Shown here: in pieces, positions 26,433 to 33,978 of the stretch
Numbering within the stretch: position 1 is the stretch's first letter
Layout: each line of letters opens with the position of its first letter
NCBI RefSeq assembly: GCF_009828065.1
Contig: NZ_WTYK01000001.1
Location: forward strand, 496,001 to 560,000
DNA length: 64,000 bases
Source: Croceibacterium soli
Lineage (GTDB): Bacteria; Pseudomonadota; Alphaproteobacteria; Sphingomonadales; Sphingomonadaceae
Direction: 5' to 3'
Program-made: the position numbers and the translations under genes
The notes under the pieces: generated by a model
The model's input: only the letters and a program-made list of their open reading frames with translations
What the model was told of the DNA's origin: nothing
The model's database searches: none

Positions 26433-26939
26433 ATGCCCACCGCCAACGCACACCGGTACCTGATCGCCCTCGGCTCGAACGTCCGCCACCCAAGGCACGG
26501 GCGGCCGCAGGACGTGCTCTCCGCCGCGCTGGAGCGGCTAGGGGGGGAGGGCCTGAAGATCGCCGCCTCCGCACCCGCCATTGCCAGCGATCCGATCGGC
26601 CCCTCGATCCGCCGCTACGCCAACTCCGCGGTGATCGTCGAAACCCCGCTCGATCCGTCCGCGCTCCTCGCGTTGCTCAAGCGCATCGAGCGCGAATTCG
26701 GCCGCCGCCCGGGCGGACAGCGCTGGCGGGCCCGCGTGCTCGACCTCGACATCGTGCTGTGGAGCGGGGGTCCTTACGTCGACCGGACTCTCACCATCCC
26801 GCATAGGCTGTTCCGCGAACGCGACTTCGTACTCCGTCCGGCAAGCGCGATCGCACCGCAGTGGCGCGACCCCGTCAGCGGCCTGACGCTCCGCCAGCTC
26901 CATGCGCGCTTGACCCGCCGCGGACCGCTCCCTAGGTGA
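26433..26939 (+). CDS. folK: 2-amino-4-hydroxy-6-hydroxymethyldihydropteridine pyrophosphokinase
   Basis: 168 residues. HPPK transfers pyrophosphate from ATP to the pterin alcohol in folate synthesis. YLIALGSNV is the N-terminal strand, and NSAVIVETPLDPSALLALLKRIEREFGR is the central block. RPGGQRWRARVLDLDIVLW is the HPPK signature, with the two Mg-binding aspartates in DLDID-like context, and IPHRLFRERDFVLRP closes the fold. The tRNA-Lys gene begins 12 bases after the stop. Confidence 0.92.
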   Translation: MPTANAHRYLIALGSNVRHPRHGRPQDVLSAALERLGGEGLKIAASAPAIASDPIGPSIRRYANSAVIVETPLDPSALLALLKRIEREFGRRPGGQRWRARVLDLDIVLWSGGPYVDRTLTIPHRLFRERDFVLRPASAIAPQWRDPVSGLTLRQLHARLTRRGPLPR

Positions 26940-26950
26940 CCCGCGTGGTC

Positions 26951-27026
26951 GGGCCCTTAGCTCAGTCGGTAGAGCAACTGACTTTTAATCAGTAGGTCGC
27001 TGGTTCGAACCCAGCAGGGCTCACCA
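26951..27026 (+). tRNA. tRNA-Lys (anticodon UUU)
   Basis: A 76-base cloverleaf. The acceptor stem GGGCCCT pairs with AGGGCTC, the D-arm lies in TAGCTCAGTCGGTAGAGCA, and the anticodon stem is ACTGA/TCAGT with loop CTTTTAA (anticodon 26984-26986). GGTTCGAACC forms the T-arm, and the encoded CCA is at 27024-27026. Confidence 0.97.
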
Positions 27027-27040
27027 CTCCTTTGCCGGGA

Positions 27041-27295
27041 CTAGATGTCCTCCCGGTCGCCGTCGTCCACCAGGCCTTCGATGGATTCATCGTCGTCTTC
27101 GGCATCGATGTAGTCGAGCGGGTTGAGGCCGAGCTCGGCCGCCACTTCGAGCTGGGTCGCGGCCACGACCACTTCCCCGTCTTCCAGCTCGATGACGGTG
27201 GTGCCTTCCTCCTCGCCCAGGGTGAGCCGGACCACTTCCTCCGAATCGATGTCGATGTCGTCGCCGTCGGGCGTGTCGAAATTCACTCGAACCAT
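27041..27295 (-). CDS. Small acidic hypothetical protein
   Basis: 84 residues, strongly acidic, with runs such as DGDDIDIDSEEVV and DAEDDDESIEGLVDDGDREDI. The opening (MVRVNFDTPDGDDIDID) suggests beta strands, and no signal or membrane segment is present. I do not recognise a family. A GAGGAG site lies just before the ATG at 27295. It is convergent with tRNA-Lys and divergent from nasT, but nothing ties it functionally to nitrate use. Confidence 0.7.
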   Translation of the reverse strand: MVRVNFDTPDGDDIDIDSEEVVRLTLGEEEGTTVIELEDGEVVVAATQLEVAAELGLNPLDYIDAEDDDESIEGLVDDGDREDI

Positions 27296-27411
27296 CTCGC
27301 GCTCCTCATCTGGACCCCGAACGAACCCCGATCTCCTGCGGTCGTTCCACGCAGGCGAGATTTCCGCGCTTGCTCTGCAGAGGAGCGGGGAAACGGCTTG
27401 CGCTCCGGTAA

Positions 27412-27424
27412 TGCTGCAGTGCAG
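27412..27424 (+). promoter_or_regulatory. TGCTGCAGTGCAG box before nasT
   Basis: Nearly the same 12-mer (TGCTGCACTGCA) opens both nitrate leader RNAs at 29240 and 33771. Here it ends 9 bases before the nasT ATG and overlaps the ribosome-binding region. It may be chance or an autoregulatory element. Confidence 0.3.
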
Positions 27425-27433
27425 TGGAGCGGC

Positions 27434-28024
27434 ATGCGAATAGCCGTCATCGACGAAAGCGCCAGCCGCGCCTCGATCATCGAGGAAGGCCTTTCTGAGA
27501 TGCCGGAGAGCGAGATCTTCGTGCTGACGCAGCGCCACGGCCTGCTCGCCCAGCTCGACGCGATCGGGCCGGACATCGTGCTTATCGACCTCGGCAATCC
27601 CTCGCGCGACGTGCTGGAGGAATACTTCGCCGTCAGCCGGGCACTATCCCGCCCGATCGCCATGTTCGTGGACGAATCGGATGACGACGCGATCGCCGCT
27701 TCGATCGACGCCGGCGTCTCCGCCTATGTCGTGGACGGGCTGGCGGCGAACCGCATCCGGCCGCTGCTGGACCTCGCCATCAAGCGCTTCAACGCGTTCG
27801 CCAGGCTGCAGGCGGACCTCGCCGAGGCCAAGGGCAAGCTGGCCGAGCGCGAGGCGGTCGACAGGGCCAAGCGCATTCTTATGCAGAGCAAGGGCGTCAC
27901 CGAGCCGGAGGCCTATGGCGAGCTCCGCCGCAAGGCGATGAGCACCAACCGGCGCATCGCCGAAATCGCAGAGGCGGTCGTAACCGCCCACGAGCTGCTA
28001 GGCCCGACGGGAGAGGCGAAATGA
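27434..28024 (+). CDS. nasT: NasT, ANTAR-domain RNA-binding antiterminator for nitrate assimilation
   Basis: 196 residues. The N-terminal receiver-like domain (MRIAVIDESASRASIIEEGL) has Asp52 in VLIDLG at the phospho-acceptor position. A linker helix is followed by a C-terminal ANTAR domain (about 130-190), with EREAVDRAKRILMQSKGVTEPEAYGELRRKAMSTNRRIAEIAEAVVTA as its three-helix core. In characterised systems NasT binds paired hexaloop hairpins in nas leader RNAs and prevents termination. NasS holds it inactive until nitrate is present. The stop overlaps the nasS ATG (ATGA), and likely targets are the leaders at 29240-29416 and 33771-33946. Confidence 0.92.
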   Translation: MRIAVIDESASRASIIEEGLSEMPESEIFVLTQRHGLLAQLDAIGPDIVLIDLGNPSRDVLEEYFAVSRALSRPIAMFVDESDDDAIAASIDAGVSAYVVDGLAANRIRPLLDLAIKRFNAFARLQADLAEAKGKLAEREAVDRAKRILMQSKGVTEPEAYGELRRKAMSTNRRIAEIAEAVVTAHELLGPTGEAK

Positions 28025-29229
28025 CCGAAGAGCTGACGATCGGCTTCCTGCCGCTTGTCGATGCCTGCCTGCCGATCCTGGCGCACGAGCACGGGTTCGC
28101 CGAGGAGGAGGGACTCGCCCTGCGGTTCCAGCGCGACGTGAGCTGGGCGAGCGTGCTCGACCGCCTGCTCTACGGCCACACCGATGCGGCGCATCTGATC
28201 GCGCCGCTGGCGATCGCCACGACGCTCGGGCGCGGGCGGCCCGCCCAGCCGCTGGCGACGCCGTTCGTGCTCGGGCTCAACGGCAATGCCGTGACGTTCT
28301 CGACCGAGCTGGCGGGCAAAGTCGCGGAGCCCGGGCGCTTGGCCGACCCGGTCGCGCTGGGCGGCGCGCTGGCGGAGGAGGCGCAGGCGCGCAAGAGGGT
28401 CGGGCGCCCGCTGCGTTTCGGCGTGGTGCACCGCTATTCGAGCCACAACTACATGCTCCGCTACTGGCTGGCGGCCTCCGGCATCCGGCCGGACGAGGAC
28501 GTCGAGATCGTCACCGTGGCCCCGCCGTTCGTGGCCGACGCGATGGCGGCCGGCGAGATCGACGGCGCCTGTGTCGGCGAGCCCTGGAACAGCACCGCCG
28601 TCTCGCGCGGGGTCGGCGTGATCGTGCTCGCCACCGCGCAGATCTGGCGCCGCGGGGTCGAGAAAGTGCTCGCGTTCCGCGCGCCGGTGCTCGAGGCGCG
28701 GCGCGAAGCGGCAGAGAAGCTGATCCGCGCGATGCGCAAGGCCGGCGAGCACTTCATCGATCCGGGGAACTGGGACACCAACGCCGCGATTCTCGCCCGT
28801 CCCGAGTACATCGGCGCCGATCCGGCGCTGATCCTGGCGGCCATTTCCGACCGCTTGATCCTGACCGGCGATTCGGCGCCGGTCCACTATCCGGACTTCA
28901 TGTTCCAGCACCGGGAGGCCGCGAACTTCCCCTGGGTGAGCCAGGCGGAGTGGCTATATACCCAGCTCGTCCGCTGGGACCGCCTGCCCTTTTTACCCGC
29001 CGACGCCGAAGCGGCGGCGCGGGTGTTCCGCCCCGACGTCTACCGCAGCGCCCTTGCCGGCACGGGCGACCTGCTGCCCGGAGCCAGCTCCAAAGTCGAA
29101 GGCAGCCTGGCGCAGCTCACGGCGGTGACCGCCCAGCAAGGCGCGATGGTCCTGTCCGCCAACACTTTCTTCGACGGGCGCAGCTTCGACCCCGACGACC
29201 TGCAGGGCTACATCGCCTCCTTCGCATAA
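28021..29229 (+). CDS. nasS: NasS, cytosolic nitrate/nitrite sensor (NrtA-like)
   Basis: 402 residues, homologous to the substrate-binding proteins NrtA/CmpA but without a signal peptide. The protein begins MTEELTIGFLPLVDACLPILAHEHGFAEEEGLAL, directly at the ligand-binding fold. RYSSHNYMLRYWLAASGI, GEIDGACVGEPWNSTAV and HREAANFPWVSQAEWL are typical of the nitrate-binding group. No ABC permease or ATPase gene is nearby. Both points favour the sensor NasS over a transport component. It is translationally coupled to nasT. Gene order nasT-nasS is the reverse of the usual nasS-nasT. Confidence 0.9.
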   Translation: MTEELTIGFLPLVDACLPILAHEHGFAEEEGLALRFQRDVSWASVLDRLLYGHTDAAHLIAPLAIATTLGRGRPAQPLATPFVLGLNGNAVTFSTELAGKVAEPGRLADPVALGGALAEEAQARKRVGRPLRFGVVHRYSSHNYMLRYWLAASGIRPDEDVEIVTVAPPFVADAMAAGEIDGACVGEPWNSTAVSRGVGVIVLATAQIWRRGVEKVLAFRAPVLEARREAAEKLIRAMRKAGEHFIDPGNWDTNAAILARPEYIGADPALILAAISDRLILTGDSAPVHYPDFMFQHREAANFPWVSQAEWLYTQLVRWDRLPFLPADAEAAARVFRPDVYRSALAGTGDLLPGASSKVEGSLAQLTAVTAQQGAMVLSANTFFDGRSFDPDDLQGYIASFA

Positions 29230-29239
29230 GCGGAATCTT

Positions 29240-29416
29240 TGCTGCACTGCAAAAAACGTCTTTACGGCAATGTGACGAATCGGTTACTCAGGCGGCGAAC
29301 GGAGGCCGCTTCCAGCGTCGGGAAGCAGCGGCGCCTCCATCGACTTTGAGACATTGCGTGGCAACGAAGCCGCCCGAACTGGCCCCCTCGCGGGACCTGT
29401 TTCGAGGCGGCTTTTT
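29240..29416 (+). promoter_or_regulatory. NasT-type leader RNA A (orphan, antisense to the kinase gene)
   Basis: Begins with TGCTGCACTGCAAAAA (29240-29255). A long hairpin follows: GGAGGC/GCCTCC outer stem (29301-29306 with 29333-29338), CGCT/AGCG, then TCC/GGA closing the hexaloop AGCGTC (29314-29319). That loop has A at 1 and G at 4, as ANTAR targets require. The block GCGTGGCAACGA (29356-29367) precedes an intrinsic terminator. The nirB leader shares box, hexaloop rule, block and spacing (116 versus 118 bases from box to block). No sense gene follows; readthrough would run antisense through the phosphatase-kinase gene toward narK. The second (upstream) hexaloop hairpin could not be fixed by eye. 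Confidence 0.6.
29368..29416 (+). terminator. Intrinsic terminator of leader A
   Basis: AGCCGCC (29368-29374) pairs with GGCGGCT (29406-29412), with further pairing inside, and a T5 run ends at 29416. It also closes the nasT-nasS transcript. Confidence 0.75.
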
Positions 29417-29466
29417 CGCGTTTGCCACCCAGCAAGGGGCGTTTCGCGGCAGTGGACCGGTACGGA

Positions 29467-31161
29467 TCAGCGAGTGGCGAAGGAAACGATCAGCGCGATC
29501 GCCAGCACCGTGCTGACGATCTGCCAGAAGCGTTCCGGGTCGCGCTCGATCAGCGGCCGGCCGCGCAGCTTGGCGACTTTCAGCATCGGCCCGCCACCCT
29601 CGAGCGCTCGGAGCAGCTCCACGACATCCCCGAAGCGCGCCTCCCGGTCCGGCTGGATCGCGGTGAGCACGGCGTCATCGAGCCAGCTCGGGATTTCCGG
29701 GCGGTGGCGCGAAGGCAGCGGCGGGCGGCCGAAGCGGGGGCGCTGGAACGCCTCCTGCTCGCCGTAAGGCCACTTGCCGGTGAGCCAACGGTAGAGCGTA
29801 ACCCCGAGCGCGAACTGGTCGGTCAGGGCGTCCCCGGCGTGGCCTTCGAACTGCTCGGGCGCCATGTAGCCAGACGTGCCGGGGATCTCGTCACCGTGGA
29901 AATCCTCGACCCGCGGCAGGCGCGCGACGCCGAGGTCGATCAGCTTGAGACCGCCGCCCGCCGTGAGCATAACGTTCTCCGGCTTGATGTCGCGGTGGAT
30001 CACCTCGAGCCGGTGCAGCGCGGCGACGCCGCGGGTCAGCGCGACGGCGGCCTCCAGCGCCGCCTCGAGCGAGGGCAGCCCGCGTTCGAGCCGCGCGGCC
30101 ATCGTCTCGCCCTCCAGCAGCGGCTGGACGCAGTAGAGCGCGGTCTGCCGCTCCGGACGGACCGGGTGGGCGGCGAGCACGTATGGGCTGGAGACCCGCT
30201 GGGCCAGCAGCAGCTCGCGGGCGAAAGCGAGCCGCACGGCGCGGGCGGACAGCGCATTGGGGCGCGGGAACTTGAGCACGACTTTGCTGCCGTCCTCGCT
30301 GTCCACGGCGGTCATCAGGATGGCGTAGCGGCCCTCGCTCAGCACGCGTTCGACGCGGAAGCCGTCGATGCTCGCGCCGAGCGGCGGCGGGGCGGCGATC
30401 GGCAGGCCCGCCAGGCCGGCCAGGATGCCATCGTGGTCGGGCTCCGGCAGGCGAACGACGTCGATCACCAGCGCGGTCGCATTGTCCCTTCCGCCGGCCT
30501 TGTGCGCCGCTTCGACCAGTTCTTCGGCAGTGGCTTCGGCGGAAGCCTGCCGCTCCAGCAGCGCGGCGATCCGGCCGGCCGAGAGCGGGCCGTGGACCCC
30601 GTCCGTTGTCAGCACCAGCCGGTCGTGCTCGGCGAGCTCGACGGTCGTGTGGTCGAGCCGCAGTTCGCCTTCCATGCCCAGCGCACGGATCAGAACGTGG
30701 CGCAAGTCCGGCTCGGGCCGGACATGGTCGGTCGTCAGGCAGGTCAGCCGTCCGCCGGAGAAGCGCCAGGCGCGGCTGTCGCCGACATGGACCAGGTGCG
30801 CGCGGCGGCCGCGCAGCGCCATTGCGGTCAGCGTCGTCGCGCTGTTGGCCATCGTTTCGCCGCGCCCTTGCGCGTGCAGCCAGCGGTTGAAGGCGGCGAG
30901 CGGCATGTGCATCGCCCGCGCCGGTCCGAGCGTGTCGGGCACTTCGTAGAACCCCTCGACAAGCGCGCGAACCGCCAGCTCCGCCGCCGCACGCCCGGCG
31001 CGGCCGCCGCTGACGCCATCCGCCACGGCAGCAATCACGCCGTGGCGCGCCCGCTCCAGCGCCGTGCCGAGATGCACGCCGCCGAAATCCTGGTTGTCCT
31101 CACGCGGTCCTGTGGCCGTCGCGAAGCCGGCCGCAAGCACGAGTTCGCCCGTCTGACGCAT
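29467..31161 (-). CDS. PP2C phosphatase / Ser-Thr protein kinase fusion with C-terminal membrane anchor
   Basis: 564 residues. Residues ~1-240 are a PP2C-type phosphatase: ATGPREDNQDFGG, VADGVSGGRAG, HVGDSRAWRF, LTTDGVHG and GGRDNATALVI supply the metal-binding aspartates. Residues ~260-530 are a Hanks-type kinase: the VVLKFPRP lysine, HRDIKPENVML catalytic loop, DLGVAR (DLG instead of DFG) and GTSGYMAPEQFEGH. A hydrophobic tail (FWQIVSTVLAIALIVSFATR) anchors it in the membrane. Similar fusions lie in nitrate assimilation clusters of Pseudomonas and others; the target is unknown. The ATG at 31161 has GGAAGGAT upstream. It is divergent from narK and lies antisense to leader A transcripts. Confidence 0.9.
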   Translation of the reverse strand: MRQTGELVLAAGFATATGPREDNQDFGGVHLGTALERARHGVIAAVADGVSGGRAGRAAAELAVRALVEGFYEVPDTLGPARAMHMPLAAFNRWLHAQGRGETMANSATTLTAMALRGRRAHLVHVGDSRAWRFSGGRLTCLTTDHVRPEPDLRHVLIRALGMEGELRLDHTTVELAEHDRLVLTTDGVHGPLSAGRIAALLERQASAEATAEELVEAAHKAGGRDNATALVIDVVRLPEPDHDGILAGLAGLPIAAPPPLGASIDGFRVERVLSEGRYAILMTAVDSEDGSKVVLKFPRPNALSARAVRLAFARELLLAQRVSSPYVLAAHPVRPERQTALYCVQPLLEGETMAARLERGLPSLEAALEAAVALTRGVAALHRLEVIHRDIKPENVMLTAGGGLKLIDLGVARLPRVEDFHGDEIPGTSGYMAPEQFEGHAGDALTDQFALGVTLYRWLTGKWPYGEQEAFQRPRFGRPPLPSRHRPEIPSWLDDAVLTAIQPDREARFGDVVELLRALEGGGPMLKVAKLRGRPLIERDPERFWQIVSTVLAIALIVSFATR

Positions 31162-31253
31162 TCGACCCAAATCCTTCCTCACACGTGCGCAACGCCCGTA
31201 CGCGCGAGGATCGCCCCGCTCCAAATTCCGTCAAGCCCTCGAAGGATCTCCGC

Positions 31254-32462
31254 ATGAACAAGAGCTTCTGGAAATCGGGCCACAACCCGACCCTGCTTGC
31301 CGCATTCCTCTATTTCGACGTGTCGTTCATGGTCTGGGTCATGCTCGGGCCGTTGGCGCCGATCATCTCGCAGGAGCTGGGCCTCGACCCGGCGCAGAAA
31401 GGCCTGATGGTCGCGGTGCCGACGCTCGCCGGGGCGCTGCTGCGGCTGGTCAACGGCGTGCTGGTCGACAGCATCGGCCCGAAGACGACCGGCGCGCTCA
31501 ACCAGCTCATCGTCATCGCCGGGCTGCTGTTCGGCTGGTGGTTCGGGATCGACAGCTTCGCCGGCACGCTCGCTCTCGGCGTGATCCTCGGCTTCGCGGG
31601 CGCCAGCTTCGCGGTGGCCCTGCCGCTGGCCAGCCGCTGGTACCCGCCCGAGCACCAGGGCAAGGCCATGGGCCTCGCCGGAATGGGCAACTCGGGCACC
31701 GTGCTCGCCGCGCTGTTCGCGCCGCTGCTCGCCAAGCTGTTCGGCTGGAACGCCGTGCTCGGCCTGGCGGTCATCCCGCTCACGGTGATCTTCGCTTTCT
31801 ACCTCGTCGCGGCGAAGGACAGCCCCGACCAGCCGGCGCGCAAGTCTTTCGGCGCTTATGCCGAAGTGCTCAAGGACAAGGACGCCTGGTGGTTCATGCT
31901 GTTCTACGGCGTGACCTTCGGCGGGTTCGTCGGCCTGTCGAGCTCGCTGTCGATCTGGTTCTCGGACAGCTTCGCCCTCAACCCGGTCACCGCCGGCTAC
32001 TGCACCGCCGCCTGCGTCTTCATGGGCTCGCTGGTCCGCCCGATCGGCGGCGCGCTGGCCGACCGGTTCGGCGGCATCCGCACCCTCACCGCCGTCTACA
32101 TCCTCGCCGCGATCACCCTGGCCACCATCAGCACGGGGCCGGCCACCCTGCCGATCGCACTGGCGCTGTTCATCTTCGTGATGGGCATCCTGGGCGTCGG
32201 CAACGGCGCGGTGTTCCAGCTCGTGCCGCAGCGCTTCCGCAAGGAAATCGGCGTGATGACCGGGCTGGTCGGCTTCGCCGGCGGCGTGGGCGGGTTCTAT
32301 CTCGCCTCCTCGCTCGGTCTGGCGGAGAAGTACACCGGCAGCTCTTCGGCCGGGTTCCTGATCTTCGCCGCTCTCGCCCTCGTCGCGCTCGCCGGGCTCA
32401 CGGCGGTGAAGGGCCGGTGGCGGACCACATGGGGCGCGGCGCTGCACGGCGCGCGCATCTGA
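31254..32462 (+). CDS. narK: NarK/NrtP-type nitrate/nitrite transporter (MFS)
   Basis: 402 residues, about twelve membrane helices. The first is preceded by MNKSFWKSGHNPTLLAAFLYFDVSFMVWVMLGPL, a typical NarK opening. GFAGASFAVALPLASRWYPPEHQGKAMGLAGMGNSGTVLAALFAP contains the nitrate signature in helix 5. A second copy, GILGVGNGAVFQLVPQRFRKEIGVMTGLVGFAGGVGGFYL, is in helix 11. It imports nitrate (or nitrite) across the inner membrane for assimilation, which explains the lack of an ABC system. A GAAGGATCTCCGC site precedes the ATG. The upstream gap to the kinase is only 92 bp. Confidence 0.92.
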   Translation: MNKSFWKSGHNPTLLAAFLYFDVSFMVWVMLGPLAPIISQELGLDPAQKGLMVAVPTLAGALLRLVNGVLVDSIGPKTTGALNQLIVIAGLLFGWWFGIDSFAGTLALGVILGFAGASFAVALPLASRWYPPEHQGKAMGLAGMGNSGTVLAALFAPLLAKLFGWNAVLGLAVIPLTVIFAFYLVAAKDSPDQPARKSFGAYAEVLKDKDAWWFMLFYGVTFGGFVGLSSSLSIWFSDSFALNPVTAGYCTAACVFMGSLVRPIGGALADRFGGIRTLTAVYILAAITLATISTGPATLPIALALFIFVMGILGVGNGAVFQLVPQRFRKEIGVMTGLVGFAGGVGGFYLASSLGLAEKYTGSSSAGFLIFAALALVALAGLTAVKGRWRTTWGAALHGARI

Positions 32463-32520
32463 GGTAGCGGGAGAGGATGTCCGAAAGGCGCGCAATCCAA
32501 ACAGACGCGCCGGAGGACAT

Positions 32521-33747
32521 ATGAGGAAAGCAGCAACCGCCGCCCTGTGCGGGCTCGCCATACCGGCCCTGTTCGCCGGACAAGCCAGGGCCCAGGATCT
32601 CGGCGCACCCGTGGAACTGGCCGATGGGGTGAGCCTTGACCCGATCTTCGCCGCGCGCCTGCGCTACGAGACGGTCGACCAGGACGGCATGGCCGAAAGC
32701 GCCGAGGCCCTGACCCTGCGCATGAGGCTGGGCGCGGAGCTGAAGCTGGCGGGCGGTTTCGCGCTGCTCGCCGAGGGCGAAGGCACGCTGGCGCTGGCGG
32801 ACCGCTACAACGACACGCTGCCCCGCAACGGCCTGGAGCCGTTCCCGGTCGTCGCCGATCCGGAAAGCCTCGAGCTCAACCGCCTGCAGGTATCGTGGGC
32901 CAGGAACGGCAGCGGGGTCACTCTGGGCCGCCAGCGCATCGTGCTCGACGACGCCCGCTTCGTCGGCAACGTCGGCTGGCGGCAAAACGAGCAGACTTTC
33001 GATGCCGTGCGCGGCCAGACAAAGCTGGGTCCGCTGGCGCTCGACGCGACCTATGCGATTTCGCAGCGCACGGTCTTCGGTTCGGACAGCCCGAACGGCC
33101 ATTTCGACGGCGACATCGTGCTGCTGAACGGCGGCCTCGACCTTCGGGTTTTCGACGTGAAGGCCTTCGCGTACCTGATCGACTACGACACGCGGATCGC
33201 CTTCTCGAGCCAGACTTACGGCGTCCTCGCGACAGGGGAGATCGCGCTGCCGGCGGTCGGCAAGCTCAGCGGCCAGGCCAGCTACGCGCGCCAGACCGAC
33301 TACGGATCCAACCCGGTCAGCTACGGCGCGGACTTTTGGAGCGCCCAACTCGGCATCGGCCTGCTCGGCTTCACGCTCACCGCCGGCCACGAGGAACTCG
33401 GCAGCGACGGTGGGACCACCGCGTTCCAGACCCCGCTCGCCACACTCCACGCCTTCAACGGGTGGGCCGACATGTTCCTGACCACCCCGCCGCAAGGCCT
33501 GCGCGACACATACGTGGGCATCGCCCGCTCCATCGCCGTGCCGTTCCTGCCCGGATTGAAGGCCGACCTCACCTGGCACGAGTTCGACAGCGATTTCGGC
33601 GCGCTCCATTACGGCAGCGAGTGGAACGCCTCGCTCGGCTTCAAGATCGGGCCGCTGGCCTTGCTGGCGAAGTACGCGAACTACGACGCGGACCAATTCG
33701 CGCGAGATACCAGCAAGTTCTGGCTGCAGGCCGAAGCCAGCTTCTAA
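32521..33747 (+). CDS. Outer-membrane beta-barrel channel, alginate-export/porin-like
   Basis: 408 residues. A signal peptide (residues 1-25, ending QARAQ) is followed by alternating amphipathic strands. Examples are FAARLRYETVDQDG, LTLRMRLGAELKLAGGFALLAEGEG and VTLGRQRIVLDDARFVGNVGWRQNEQTFDAVRG, the last typical of the alginate-export (AlgE-like) family. The final residue is phenylalanine (FWLQAEASF), the usual C-terminal signal for outer-membrane barrel assembly. It follows narK by 58 bp and precedes the nirB leader, so nitrate passage through the outer membrane is a reasonable inferred role. Confidence 0.8.
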   Translation: MRKAATAALCGLAIPALFAGQARAQDLGAPVELADGVSLDPIFAARLRYETVDQDGMAESAEALTLRMRLGAELKLAGGFALLAEGEGTLALADRYNDTLPRNGLEPFPVVADPESLELNRLQVSWARNGSGVTLGRQRIVLDDARFVGNVGWRQNEQTFDAVRGQTKLGPLALDATYAISQRTVFGSDSPNGHFDGDIVLLNGGLDLRVFDVKAFAYLIDYDTRIAFSSQTYGVLATGEIALPAVGKLSGQASYARQTDYGSNPVSYGADFWSAQLGIGLLGFTLTAGHEELGSDGGTTAFQTPLATLHAFNGWADMFLTTPPQGLRDTYVGIARSIAVPFLPGLKADLTWHEFDSDFGALHYGSEWNASLGFKIGPLALLAKYANYDADQFARDTSKFWLQAEASF

Positions 33748-33770
33748 CGCCGAAACGCCCCACCAATCTA

Positions 33771-33946
33771 TGCTGCACTGCAAAAAGGCCTTGCCGCCAG
33801 GGCCGCGAATCAGATAGACAAGCTTCAACGCAGCATTCGCCCCGCCCACCGATGGACGGAACAGAGCGAACCCGCGAACAGCAACACAGCGTGGCAACGA
33901 CGCCGCCAGTCTCTCCCCTCCCGGGGTACGGCTTGGCGGCTTTTTT
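33771..33946 (+). promoter_or_regulatory. NasT-type leader RNA B upstream of nirB
   Basis: Opens with TGCTGCACTGCAAAAA (33771-33786). Hairpin: TTCGC/GCGAA outer stem (33836-33840 with 33866-33870), inner CCGCCC/GGACGG (33842-33847 with 33854-33859, one mismatch) closing the hexaloop ACCGAT. The loop has A1 and G4, the ANTAR-recognition rule. GCGTGGCAACGA (33889-33900) and a terminator follow, 32 bp before the nirB start. By the NasT model, nitrate frees NasT to bind here and let polymerase pass into nirB-nirD-nasA-cobA. The first hexaloop hairpin, expected between 33787 and 33835, is not clear by eye. Confidence 0.7.
33902..33946 (+). terminator. Intrinsic terminator in the nirB leader
   Basis: GCCGCCA (33902-33908) pairs with TGGCGGC (33934-33940). 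CCCC/GGGG pairing lies in between, and T6 follows at 33941-33946. It is a conditional terminator if leader B is an attenuator. Confidence 0.85.
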
Positions 33947-33978
33947 GCGTGCGCGACTGGCCCGGAGGGACAGACGAA

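Noticed and set aside
28021-29229. NrtA-type periplasmic nitrate-binding protein
   Set aside because: No signal peptide, no permease or ATPase nearby, and tight coupling to nasT point to the cytosolic sensor NasS.
29256-29300. First hexaloop hairpin of leader A (loop ACGGCA or stem GTGAC/GTTAC)
   Set aside because: Two competing weak stems are possible and neither is matched in leader B, so I did not annotate it.
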